From Actinomycetes bacterium (GTDB lineage Bacteria; Actinomycetota; Acidimicrobiia; Acidimicrobiales; Acidimicrobiaceae), in NCBI GenBank assembly GCA_021805205.1, contig JAJZFV010000049.1:1-51446 (forward strand): DNA of 51,446 nt, written 5' to 3'. Both the position numbers and the translations under genes were made by a program. Below, piece by piece: positions 44,179-51,446 of the stretch (positions are counted from its first letter, which is position 1; the number at the start of each line of letters is the position of its first letter). A model generated the notes under the pieces. That model worked only from the letters and a program-made list of their open reading frames with translations. It made no database searches and was not told the origin of the DNA.

Positions 44179-44947
44179 TAAAGCTAAAAGTGGGTAATTA
44201 CCGATTTGATTGTAGCCATTTTACTGAAGAAAATTGCACCGTTTATGTTGCGGTCTGCAACCACTAGGTGATCGAATCTATCGTAGTATCGGCAACTGGC
44301 GGCAATGGTTGCCAATCGAACTGGGCAGCGTGCGAGCGAAGATGGCTCGATTTATTTATATAAGTTGAAACTAAGTTATCTCTAACCCTTTTTTATTTGA
44401 GTATTTGTTGGATTAAATCGTGCGTCACTTGCGATTCAATTAAGTCAAATATATGGCTTAGCTTTCAGTAAATAACAATAAATCTGGGCCGATGGGAGAA
44501 TTTGATACGCTCTTTCGCGCGTTCGCTTGTGGAGTAACCAATTCTTGTATCGTTTGGGGTAACTGAGGCAACTCAGTTCGATATTTGGACAAGTTATTCC
44601 TGTTCAGAGCGGAAATGCGCTATTTTTTCGAAGTGATTCCCAACTGCGGTAATCTCAGGTTCGCTTTACTTCTTTGATGGCAGCTCTTTAGGTGCGCCAT
44701 CGATTCGGAGGTAGGTGTGGTGTTTTGCAAATTTAGTTTTTTACTTTCCAACTCTTTTAATTTTCAATCAAATTTTTTTTATCGGCGAAGTCTCTCTGTT
44801 GGAATTGGCTAGATTAGACTATTCAAGACTTGCTGCCAACCTCCAACCGCTGTGAGGGTGGAGGTCTCTGCCCGTGCCAAGATATCCGCGGTCGCGGTAG
44901 CAGAAATTATAGTTTTGGTAGTTCAACGGTTTAACGGGGTGAAGTAG
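44179..44947 (+). promoter_or_regulatory. Long ftsZ upstream region with hairpins
   Basis: 769 bases without a gene, AT-rich in patches. It holds a hairpin with a GNRA-type loop (AACTGAG-GCAA-CTCAGTT, 44561-44578) and a 7-bp hairpin ACCTCCA...TGGAGGT (44839-44865), the latter about 80 bases before the ftsZ start and so probably in its leader. It also has GGCAAC...GTTGCC near 44293-44313 and T-tracts near 44740-44780. It most likely contains the ftsZ promoters; no -35/-10 pair is clear enough to name. Confidence 0.5.
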
Positions 44948-46174
44948 ATGATCGGCAGTGATTCACATAACCACAATTACGTGGCTATGATCCGCGTCGT
45001 AGGTGTCGGTGGCGCCGGTGGAAATGCTGTAAATCGAATGATCGAGAGTGGCCTCAGTGGGGTCGAGTTTATCGTGGTAAACACGGATGCTCAAGTTCTT
45101 GCTCAAAGTGAAGCAGGTGTTACTCTCCAGATCGGACGTGAGCTCACCAAAGGTCTAGGTGCAGGATCTGATCCTTCAGTCGGTCGTCAGGCAGCACTCG
45201 ATCACGAGGCTGAGATCGAAGACGTTCTAATGGGATCCGATATGGTATTCATCGCTGCTGGTGAAGGTGGTGGAACCGGTACAGGAGCTGCTCCAGTTGT
45301 AGCAGAGATCGCCAAAAAGGCGGGAGCGCTTACGATCGGAGTGGTAACAAAGCCATTCTCATTCGAGGGTTCGCGTAGGACGAAGCAGGCTGAAGAGGGT
45401 ATCAAAGCCCTAAGGGATCAGGTGGATACCCTTATCATTATTCCTAACGATCGAGTTATTGCAGCATCTACAGAGAAGACCTCTTTCGTCGACGCCTTCA
45501 AGATGGTAGACGATGTACTACTTCAGGCGGTACAAGGTATTACAGACCTGATAACCAACTCTGGGATTATAAATACCGACTTTGCAGACGTTCGTCGTAT
45601 CATGTCATCAGCTGGAACTGCAATCATGGGTGTTGCTACGGCCTCTGGTGAGGATCGAGCGATTAAGGCAATGACCATGGCGACTACAAGCCATCTCCTA
45701 GAAACTACGATGCGCGGCGCCAAGGCGGTACTTGTAAACTTTGCCGGATCGAGCCAGCTGACGATGATGGAGATCTTCAACGCGAGTGCTCGAATTGAAG
45801 AGATGGCAGATCGTGACGCTGAGATCATCTTTGGCGCTGTCTGCGACGAAAGCCTCGGTGATGCGGTCAAGGTCACGGTCATAGCCACTGGCTTCAATGA
45901 TCGCCCAACTTCTGTGCCCACCATATCGGCCGAAGATCGCGACCTCTATGCCAAGGGCTCCGAGGATCGGGGAAACATTAAGCCGATCCCGTCACTAAAC
46001 GTTGACAGACCGGCTAGCGGAGGTACCTCCTCTCAGCCAAGTTACAACGGTTCATCTCCCAAGTCTGGTATTGAAAGCCAGAACAGTGAGGATAGTGGAG
46101 GTTATCGATCGATCGATGACGACGATGACGACGATGATCCAGACGTTCCTGACTTCATAAAGAGACTCAACTAA
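44948..46174 (+). CDS. ftsZ: Cell-division GTPase FtsZ
   Basis: A tubulin-like GTPase forming the Z ring. It has 408 residues. Motifs: VGVGGAGGNAVNRM, NTDAQVL, the G-box GEGGGTGTGAAPV, and the T7 loop NTDFADVRRIM. The linker (about 320-385) is Ser/Pro-rich. It ends in a run of eight Asp and then DVPDFIKRLN, the tail that binds SepF in actinobacteria. The start is ATG 44948. No ftsA exists in the cluster, so SepF is the likely membrane tether. Confidence 0.99.
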   Translation: MIGSDSHNHNYVAMIRVVGVGGAGGNAVNRMIESGLSGVEFIVVNTDAQVLAQSEAGVTLQIGRELTKGLGAGSDPSVGRQAALDHEAEIEDVLMGSDMVFIAAGEGGGTGTGAAPVVAEIAKKAGALTIGVVTKPFSFEGSRRTKQAEEGIKALRDQVDTLIIIPNDRVIAASTEKTSFVDAFKMVDDVLLQAVQGITDLITNSGIINTDFADVRRIMSSAGTAIMGVATASGEDRAIKAMTMATTSHLLETTMRGAKAVLVNFAGSSQLTMMEIFNASARIEEMADRDAEIIFGAVCDESLGDAVKVTVIATGFNDRPTSVPTISAEDRDLYAKGSEDRGNIKPIPSLNVDRPASGGTSSQPSYNGSSPKSGIESQNSEDSGGYRSIDDDDDDDDPDVPDFIKRLN

Positions 46175-46288
46175 AGCTGACTGCGAAGACCGTCTGCCAA
46201 AAGGTGGTGTCGAGTTGCAGTTGTAGGGCAAATTCGAGACCGATCTGAAGTCGTTGGCGCCTAAAGGCGATATGGTGGCCTGCTACAC

Positions 46289-46328
46289 CACGGCGAGCCT
46301 TCTAAGATGGCGCGCCGTGGCTCACCGT
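46289..46328 (+). other. Two mutually exclusive hairpins after ftsZ
   Basis: CCACGGC (46289-46295) can pair with GCCGTGG (46315-46321). Alternatively CGGCGAGCC (46292-46300) pairs 8 of 9 with GGCTCACCG (46320-46328). The two share bases and cannot form together. No T-run follows. They lie in the 323-base gap between ftsZ and pgeF, which otherwise shows nothing clear. Confidence 0.35.
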
Positions 46329-46497
46329 TGCGGTTAGAAGAGCATTGAGCCCGATGGCGAGGTTGGGATTGCTGAATTTGCATCAGAGATCGCTTTGGTA
46401 TGTAGACGGAGGGTTCTGTCATTCGGACCTCTCTCCCTCGCTAGCGATTTGGTAGGAAATACTTTGCTCTGCCACATTTAAGTGGCTAGATTGAGCA

Positions 46498-47199
46498 TTG
46501 AATTTTGCGGACTCACTCGGGGTTTTTATGAGATTAAATGGTATCTTCGACGACGGCACTTCCTTTGTTACGAGTACTCGGGATGAAGGTGACCCTAGGG
46601 GTTGGTCGATCGAGCAGAGGAGCGAGCTGGTGGGGGCCGAGGCGATCTTGCGCCTGCGGCAGATCCACTCAAATATCGTGGTTTCAGCCGATGAATATGG
46701 TGCCCTTTCTACCGCCGAGGCCGATCTCGTAGACGGAGATGCCATCTCTTTTGGGACTGAACTTCGGCATCTGATGCAACCCACGGTGCTAACTGCAGAT
46801 TGTATTCCGCTTGCGCTTTGGTCTAAGAAGAGGAGGCGCTTCACTATCGTTCATGCCGGATGGAAGGGCCTTAGCTCGGGAGTGATTGAAGAGGCGGTAA
46901 GTAACCTTGGGGATGTTCATCTCCAAGGCATCTTTGGTCCGTTTGCAAGATCTTGCTGTTATGACTTTGGCCAAGAGCACGCGGTAGAGCTCTCATCCTT
47001 GATCGACGTGGATATGGTGGCTACAGGGCGCTCGGGACAGATAACCCTCGACTTATACCGGGGCGCATTGGAGATCTTGAAGCGTATTAACGTTGAGGTA
47101 ATTGGGGAAGAGCCCCCTTGTACCATCTGTAATAGTGAATCCTACTACTCATATCGCGGCGGTGACGCCTCTCTTCGCATGGGGTCGTTCTTGATATGA
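46498..47199 (+). CDS. pgeF: Multicopper-oxidase-like purine nucleosidase PgeF
   Basis: The YfiH/laccase-domain family, shown in other bacteria to edit peptidoglycan precursors or phosphorylyse purine nucleosides. It has 233 residues. Motifs: RQIHSNIV (zinc His), LTADCIPLAL (Cys), VHAGWKGL (His), GPFARSCCYDFG and CTICNSESYYSYRGG. The start is TTG 46498 or ATG 46528; neither has a strong ribosome site. It overlaps yggS by four bases and follows ftsZ, as in most actinobacteria. Confidence 0.93.
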   Translation: MNFADSLGVFMRLNGIFDDGTSFVTSTRDEGDPRGWSIEQRSELVGAEAILRLRQIHSNIVVSADEYGALSTAEADLVDGDAISFGTELRHLMQPTVLTADCIPLALWSKKRRRFTIVHAGWKGLSSGVIEEAVSNLGDVHLQGIFGPFARSCCYDFGQEHAVELSSLIDVDMVATGRSGQITLDLYRGALEILKRINVEVIGEEPPCTICNSESYYSYRGGDASLRMGSFLI

Positions 47200-47864
47200 A
47201 AGATGTTTCCCGCAACGAGAGTGACGATGACGGTCCTCTAGCCCGATACAACGATATAGCTTCGCGAATCGCTACCTTATCATCTGGTCGAACTGAGCTA
47301 TTGGCTGTATCTAAGACCGTGGGCATCGACAGGATCTCACTCCTAGTCGATGGCGGGGTTCGATCTTTTGGAGAAAATTACGCTAGCGAGCTAATAAATA
47401 AGGCCACCGATCGACGCCTCTCCGGAGTTCATTGGCATATGATCGGGCCGTTGCAGCGTAGGTCGCTGCCAAAGTTTTCACCTTATGCGACAGCAATTCA
47501 AAGCGTTGGTCGATTAGTAGAGCTCGACGCTTTGGAAAAGCTCACTTTTGGTGGGGAGATCTATCTCCAAGTCGATTGCGCCGTTGGTGGCCAGAGGAAC
47601 GGATTTTTGATAGGCGAGATAGATGGCGCTCTAGGCCACGCTATCGAGGCCGGCTTGAATGTAGTTGGATTGATGACGGTAGCTCCAAATGTCGATCGCG
47701 ATGGGCGCAGGAACTGCTTCGCCCAGGTTGCCTCGATAGCTAAACGAATTGGTCTTGGAAAGCTTTCGATGGGTATGAGCGACGACTACGAAGACGCCAT
47801 TGAATTTGGATCTACTTTGGTTCGCTTAGGAAGGTCGATATTCGGCGAGCGACCTTCGAAATAG
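47196..47864 (+). CDS. PLP homeostasis protein (YggS/COG0325)
   Basis: A pyridoxal-phosphate-binding, single TIM-barrel protein that buffers PLP. It has 222 residues. Motifs: the PLP Lys in LLAVSKT (about 40), FGENYASE, VHWHMIGPLQRR, MTVAPN and LSMGMSDDYEDAIEFGSTLVRLGRSIFG. ATG 47196 overlaps the pgeF stop. It is common between ftsZ and sepF. Confidence 0.95.
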   Translation: MKDVSRNESDDDGPLARYNDIASRIATLSSGRTELLAVSKTVGIDRISLLVDGGVRSFGENYASELINKATDRRLSGVHWHMIGPLQRRSLPKFSPYATAIQSVGRLVELDALEKLTFGGEIYLQVDCAVGGQRNGFLIGEIDGALGHAIEAGLNVVGLMTVAPNVDRDGRRNCFAQVASIAKRIGLGKLSMGMSDDYEDAIEFGSTLVRLGRSIFGERPSK

Positions 47865-47885
47865 TTGTTTCGGGCGTTGCTTAAT

Positions 47886-47902
47886 AAATCTAGGGTAGAT
47901 TT
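47886..47902. promoter_or_regulatory. 17-bp inverted repeat upstream of sepF
   Basis: AAATCTA-GGG-TAGATTT, 32 bases before the sepF start. A dimer binding site or small hairpin is possible; no factor is known. Confidence 0.35.
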
Positions 47903-47934
47903 GTAGGTGGGTATGGACAAGCATTGGGGTTGCT

Positions 47935-48537
47935 ATGGCTTCTAAAACTAGACGATTAATAGAGTGGCTCGGCCTTGCCGACCCGCTCGAGGACTTTGAT
48001 CCCGAATTGGATGTAGATGGGCCTGTTGCCAACCAGAGCCAGCCAAGTGGCGGCGGTAATATTTTGATAAATGAGGCCAGGGCGAAGACTGCACCTCAAT
48101 TTGCGCCACGCCCCGTCTATGAGGAGTCGCGACCTAACTTTGTCGAGCGAACTAGCCCCCGTAGCGCGGAACCAATTCCTCCTCGTGATCTTGGAGCTCC
48201 TCAAACTCTTGATCGAAGCGGAAAGACCGGTCTTGGTAGCGTAAAGCCAATCAACCAACAGCAAGGGAAGCAGACCGTTCACATCATCTTTCCAAAGGAC
48301 TTCAAGGACTCGACCGAGGTTGCCATGCTTTTGCGTGACGGATTCCCGGTAATTTTGAATCTCCAGTACGTGGCTTCGACTTCTCCAAGGCGAGTTATCG
48401 ACTTTTGCTCCGGCGTGACCTTCGTCCTAGACGGCCATATGGAGCGCATATCTCACAAGATCTACTTGCTCACTCCTCCAAATGTGACCGTTTCTCAAGA
48501 GGAGAAGGAGCGCCTGCTTCAGCGAGGTGCTCTTTAG
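47935..48537 (+). CDS. sepF: Cell-division protein SepF
   Basis: A membrane-binding FtsZ anchor of 200 residues: an N-terminal amphipathic segment (RLIEWLGLAD), a long disordered Pro/Ser-rich linker (about 30-110), and the SepF core (about 112-195) with TVHIIFPKDFKDSTEVAMLL, VILNLQYV and RRVIDFCSGVTFVLDGHMERI. The start is ATG 47935, after GGGG. It is expected to replace FtsA as the Z-ring tether. Confidence 0.96.
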   Translation: MASKTRRLIEWLGLADPLEDFDPELDVDGPVANQSQPSGGGNILINEARAKTAPQFAPRPVYEESRPNFVERTSPRSAEPIPPRDLGAPQTLDRSGKTGLGSVKPINQQQGKQTVHIIFPKDFKDSTEVAMLLRDGFPVILNLQYVASTSPRRVIDFCSGVTFVLDGHMERISHKIYLLTPPNVTVSQEEKERLLQRGAL

Positions 48538-48562
48538 GGCTATCGCTGTGGTAGCCTAGGAG

Positions 48563-48579
48563 CTATCGATGGTCGATAG
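48563..48579. promoter_or_regulatory. 17-bp inverted repeat between sepF and yggT
   Basis: CTATCGA-TGG-TCGATAG in the 86-base gap after sepF. It is not followed by a T-run. A hairpin or operator is possible. Confidence 0.3.
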
Positions 48580-48630
48580 AGGAGCGTTCTCTGTCGAAGT
48601 GATTTCTTTGTAGCTAGAAGAGGTTTGCAG

Positions 48631-48903
48631 TTGCGACTAATCCAAGAGATACTCTACAGAGGCTTAGAGCTTTACGTTCTTGTAATTATCGTGCAGATAA
48701 TCCTTAGCTTCTTCCCCATAACTCCTGGTTCTCCAGTTGAGAAGGCTAACTTCTATATGCACAAGCTCACTGACCCCGTCTTTAGACCCCTTCAAAGGCT
48801 GATACCGCCAATTTCATTCGGTTCGATAGCATTAGATCTATCTCCATTGGTGGTTCTTCTTGCGATACAAGTTCTGATGTCTATCGTTCGACCCTTACCA
48901 TAA
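48631..48903 (+). CDS. YggT family membrane protein
   Basis: About 90 residues with two membrane helices (about 7-30 and 65-88) and the YggT motif MHKLTDPVFRPLQRLIPP between them. Family members sit near division genes and have been linked to osmotic tolerance and cell shape; the molecular role is unknown. The start is set at TTG 48631, seven bases after AGAAGAGG; TTG 48625 is one base from that site. Confidence 0.9.
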   Translation: MRLIQEILYRGLELYVLVIIVQIILSFFPITPGSPVEKANFYMHKLTDPVFRPLQRLIPPISFGSIALDLSPLVVLLAIQVLMSIVRPLP

Positions 48904-49140
48904 CCCCGAAATCTTTTTGATTGCGGTCGACCTGCCGTGGATCTCAGAGTCGAGTTATATCTACGATTACACGACGATCTCGCCTCTCCCCTAGGTGGAA
49001 TCCTTGGTTCCGATTTGAATCAAGATCCATCACGTAGTAGAGAGTTAGACGTTATAGGTTTGGATTTGCTACAGATCATATTTTCAACTTTTTTACCATA
49101 GATACATCGCTGTAATTCAAACCTTGCTACCATCTAAGGC

Positions 49141-49779
49141 ATGGACTTTAGTGCTGATCAGGTTCGCGAAGCTCAATTTCGCGATAGGGTTCGAGGATAC
49201 AATCCCGACGACGTCGATGCTTTTCTTGAGCAGGTAGCTCGGGGTATAGAAGAAAAAGATCGTCGTTACGAAGCGCTGCTCGAAAAGTTGAGTCAGGCTA
49301 ACGATGAGATTATGCGCCTAAAGGCAGCTCTCTCCGAGGCTATTGCTGGCAATTCGGGTGACACGAATCGTGATGCAAGGACTTCACCGCCCAAGGACGC
49401 CAACCAAGACCTGATTGAAATCTTCGCGTTGGCAAAGCAATCTGCCGACGAGTTGGTCAAAAGGACAGAGGCTGAATCCAAAGAGTTGGTCGAAAGGGCT
49501 CAACGTGAGGCCGAGCTCGTCATTGCCAATGCCCGAAGCGAAGCTCAAGCAACTCGTGAAAGAGAGCTAAGTGAACTTGCAGACCAAGTAAGCGAGTTAG
49601 AGATCAAGTCTGCCAAATTGCGTAGCGAGATCGCTGAATTGGGTGACATCTCAGTTTCATCGCGTGAGATGGTCAGGGGAGTCCTTAGAGATGCACTCTC
49701 TAGGGTCGAAGAGAGTTACTCACCTTTATTCAAAGGTGACTTAGACGATGAGGTTGAGGAATCCGAGGATACGTACTAG
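49141..49779 (+). CDS. divIVA: DivIVA/Wag31-like polar scaffold protein
   Basis: A pole- and septum-associated coiled-coil protein of 212 residues. The N-terminal membrane-binding part FRDRVRGYNPDDVDAFLEQVA (about 13-33) is diagnostic. It is followed by coiled coils (about 35-65 and 95-170) and an acidic C terminus. The DivIVA membrane loop normally begins K-x-F; here Q-F-R-D-R. The start is ATG 49141 with no ribosome site; TACCAT at 49128-49133 could be a -10 box for a leaderless transcript. Confidence 0.92.
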   Translation: MDFSADQVREAQFRDRVRGYNPDDVDAFLEQVARGIEEKDRRYEALLEKLSQANDEIMRLKAALSEAIAGNSGDTNRDARTSPPKDANQDLIEIFALAKQSADELVKRTEAESKELVERAQREAELVIANARSEAQATRERELSELADQVSELEIKSAKLRSEIAELGDISVSSREMVRGVLRDALSRVEESYSPLFKGDLDDEVEESEDTY

Positions 49780-49921
49780 ATAGCTAATCGATATCGCCCC
49801 TAGTGTTACTTACACGTAAATGCTCGTACGCAACGGGTTAGCTCCTTGAAGTATTTCGCCTCTACAGTGGATCATCGCACGTCAAATTGCTCACCAAACG
49901 CAACTTTGAGCTAGGGCTTGT

Positions 49922-50718
49922 CTATTTAGCTTCGAACATTGCCGTCCTTTCAAACTCGACTGTCGAAATATAACCGATGCATATATGCCATTTTTCACGA
50001 CTGGACCAGTGGTACAGCCCAAGATCTTTACTCTCGCCGTTGAGTGCTGCGATAGGTGGCTTCATTGACGAGTCTCTTCTTAAACCAAGTGCAAACGCAC
50101 CCAAGCTAGGGCATTTTTGAAAGTACCATTTTCGCTTTTCATTTTCTTCTAAGAGTTGAAAGAGGTCAAGTATCTCCCTAAAGCTATTGCTTGAGTACCT
50201 AGGGTCCGTAGTCAGGGTCATAATCGGTATCCGATATCAATACCGTTCCCTTGTATATCTAGCACTTTCTCGGGAATCGATAATGATATCCGGTGTCCAT
50301 CGACACCTTAAGACTTCTTGGGTGTATCGCTTCTGCGGTAAATGCCGGGTGCAGTCAGCGCTCCCTGGTGTCAATATGGGCAATTTAGGTCAGGTAACTA
50401 AGTTGAGAGCTAGTTTGTCGCAGAGACTGTAAAGTTAGGCCGGGCCAAATCAGAACACTTCATTGCATCGTCTTCGGCTTAGTAGTGATCGACTTAGCTC
50501 CTCCACAAGCGTCAGTAAGGATAACTCTGCCATCAAGCGACTGACTCTCGCTCCTGAAACATCGATACAGCTATCTCTGAGCAGAGAATTTAGCTTCGTC
50601 GCCCCCAATATCCTGCGATTAGCTGAGAAAGCTTCAATTAGCCTTCCCTTGAGATTCTCACGAGTAGCGGCTAACTTCTCGTATTGGCTCTACTTTCGAT
50701 ACCAGTGACAATAGATAG
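49922..50718 (-). pseudogene. Decayed IS3-family transposase (OrfB)
   Basis: No intact frame remains, but four blocks in the right order and spacing match IS3 OrfB on the minus strand. These are YCHWYRK (for YYxWxxR, about 50705); LKGRLIEAFSANRRILGATK plus VSGARVSRLMAEL (the HTH_21 domain, about 50540-50665); NFTVSATN-stop-L (for FTVSAPNxLW, before the DDE core, about 50425); and ICIGYISTVEFE (for HSxLGYxSPxEFE, the C terminus, about 49950-49985). Several stops and shifts interrupt it and the DDE residues are lost. The 99-residue open frame at 49922-50221 is the C-terminal remnant and not a separate gene. Confidence 0.75.
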
Positions 50719-51288
50719 ATCAAAATTCGGGTAAGGCTCTTCAGGGCACGCCGTTCGGAGGATCGTGGCATCCGAACATCGATGGTGTAAGCGCCGTAGT
50801 TAGGTTCGAGTTTCGGTTATCTACAAAGCGTAGAGACGAAGGGCGCTTTAAACTCGTTGCATTTACGAGCTTCGTTAATCCCCCCGCTGAGACGGTTTAG
50901 CTCCTCAAGCCAGTTCGATCGTTCATCGGGGTTGTCCCTATTCAATCACTAATTTCTGAGAGTTGTGGACCCCTTTTGAGTGTCGCCTCTGAGATGCGCA
51001 ACTCCACTACTGCCTGCTTAGTGGAACAATGTCTGTATCTCCGCAAGTTTTACCGCGTCACTTTTGAAGTGCGAGTCAAACTTTCTACGAGGTTTTGACT
51101 TTTTTGGAATCTATTTTCCCATGCCTACTATTCCCCTTCGAATTAGAGAGAATCGTGTCGCGTATCGCGAGAAGGTTCAAGAGTCCTGTTGCTTATGGTG
51201 AAAGTTTTCACCAATCGTCAAAAATAGGAGAACGAACGACGGATAAATCCCAACTAAATCAAAAATCGACTGGTTGATTTCAGGTATT
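50719..51288. other. Non-coding or degraded stretch
   Basis: No supportable gene. It lies where IS3 OrfA and the left terminal repeat would be expected, but I cannot align OrfA here. Short frames present (for example 51095-51277) look like chance. Likely degraded mobile DNA. Confidence 0.5.
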
Positions 51289-51291
51289 CTA

Positions 51292-51411
51292 GTGGCTGTC
51301 GCAAGTTTAAAAAAGAGTGGTCGCAAACTTCAAAGTCGCGTCGTCGATAGTTTCAATATTGTATGGTCGCAAAACCATGTACGTCGTAGTTGCAATTTAT
51401 GAGACAGTCAC
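51292..51411. mobile_element. MITE-like element with TCGCAA repeats
   Basis: About 120 bp bounded by 9-bp inverted ends that match 8 of 9 (GTGGCTGTC at 51292-51300; reverse complement of GACAGTCAC at 51403-51411 is GTGACTGTC) and flanked by CTAG on each side (51289-51292, sharing its G with the left end, and 51412-51415). Inside, TCGCAA recurs at 51299, 51321 and 51367, with TTGCAA at 51390, spaced by about 22-23 bp or twice that. The pattern suggests iterated transposase sites. It holds no coding capacity. Confidence 0.4.
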
Positions 51412-51446
51412 CTAGCTGTTATGGCTATGGTAAGACGATGGGATTT

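Noticed and set aside
50187..50432. 81-residue plus-strand frame after divIVA
   Set aside because: No family resemblance; it overlaps the decayed transposase on the other strand.
50463..50708. 81-residue plus-strand frame
   Set aside because: It is the complement of the decayed IS3 HTH_21 region, which explains the sequence better.
1..51446. CRISPR arrays, rRNA genes and complete tRNA genes
   Set aside because: No regularly spaced direct repeats of CRISPR size, no rRNA signatures and no complete cloverleaf were seen on either strand.

Overview
The window looks like chromosomal DNA of a moderate-GC actinobacterium, most likely in or near the class Acidimicrobiia. This is inferred from gene content and order, not from a marker search. 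The signs are a dcw cluster without ftsA, followed by ftsZ-pgeF-yggS-sepF-yggT-divIVA; a DUF3040 membrane protein; a lexA-LysM-nrdR block as in mycobacteria; an mDAP pathway; and frequent TTG start codons.

Left part (1-17.5 kb). The 3' end of a secreted repeat protein comes first, then an aldehyde dehydrogenase (minus strand) and miaA. A 1.5-kb-residue-class signalling protein follows, with an N-terminal protoglobin-like (haem) sensor, GAF, EAL, GAF, several PAS and a C-terminal GGDEF domain. Next are a metallophosphoesterase and then dapF-hflX-dapC-dapD-dapE. The block ends with lexA divergent from a LysM membrane protein, with two LexA boxes between them, and nrdR. The order miaA, dapF, hflX, lexA, LysM gene, nrdR matches the conserved actinobacterial order, with extra genes inserted: the c-di-GMP sensor and phosphoesterase before dapF, and dapC/dapD/dapE after hflX.

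Middle part (17.5-28.3 kb). A minus-strand xylose-type ABC uptake operon (lipoprotein, single-domain ATPase, permease) has palindromic candidate operators upstream. It is followed by an inositol-phosphatase family gene, threonine aldolase, a PIG-L deacetylase, a small gene of unknown function, a DUF3040 gene, an acyl-CoA dehydrogenase, another small unknown gene, an HNH nuclease and a lipoate-ligase-like gene.

Right part (28.3-49.8 kb). This is the division and cell-wall cluster mraZ-rsmH-ftsL-ftsI-murE-mraY-murD-ftsW-[tnaA, minus strand]-murG-murC-murB-ftsQ-(769-bp gap)-ftsZ-pgeF-yggS-sepF-yggT-divIVA. It encodes most cytoplasmic and membrane steps from UDP-MurNAc to lipid II, plus the septal machinery. 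murF is absent from its usual place, and a tryptophanase gene sits inside the cluster on the opposite strand. A 16-codon reading frame with a penultimate Trp codon lies just upstream of tnaA and is a candidate leader peptide.

The last 1.7 kb (49.8-51.4 kb) carries no intact gene. It contains a heavily decayed IS3-family transposase and a roughly 120-bp MITE-like element with TCGCAA repeats.
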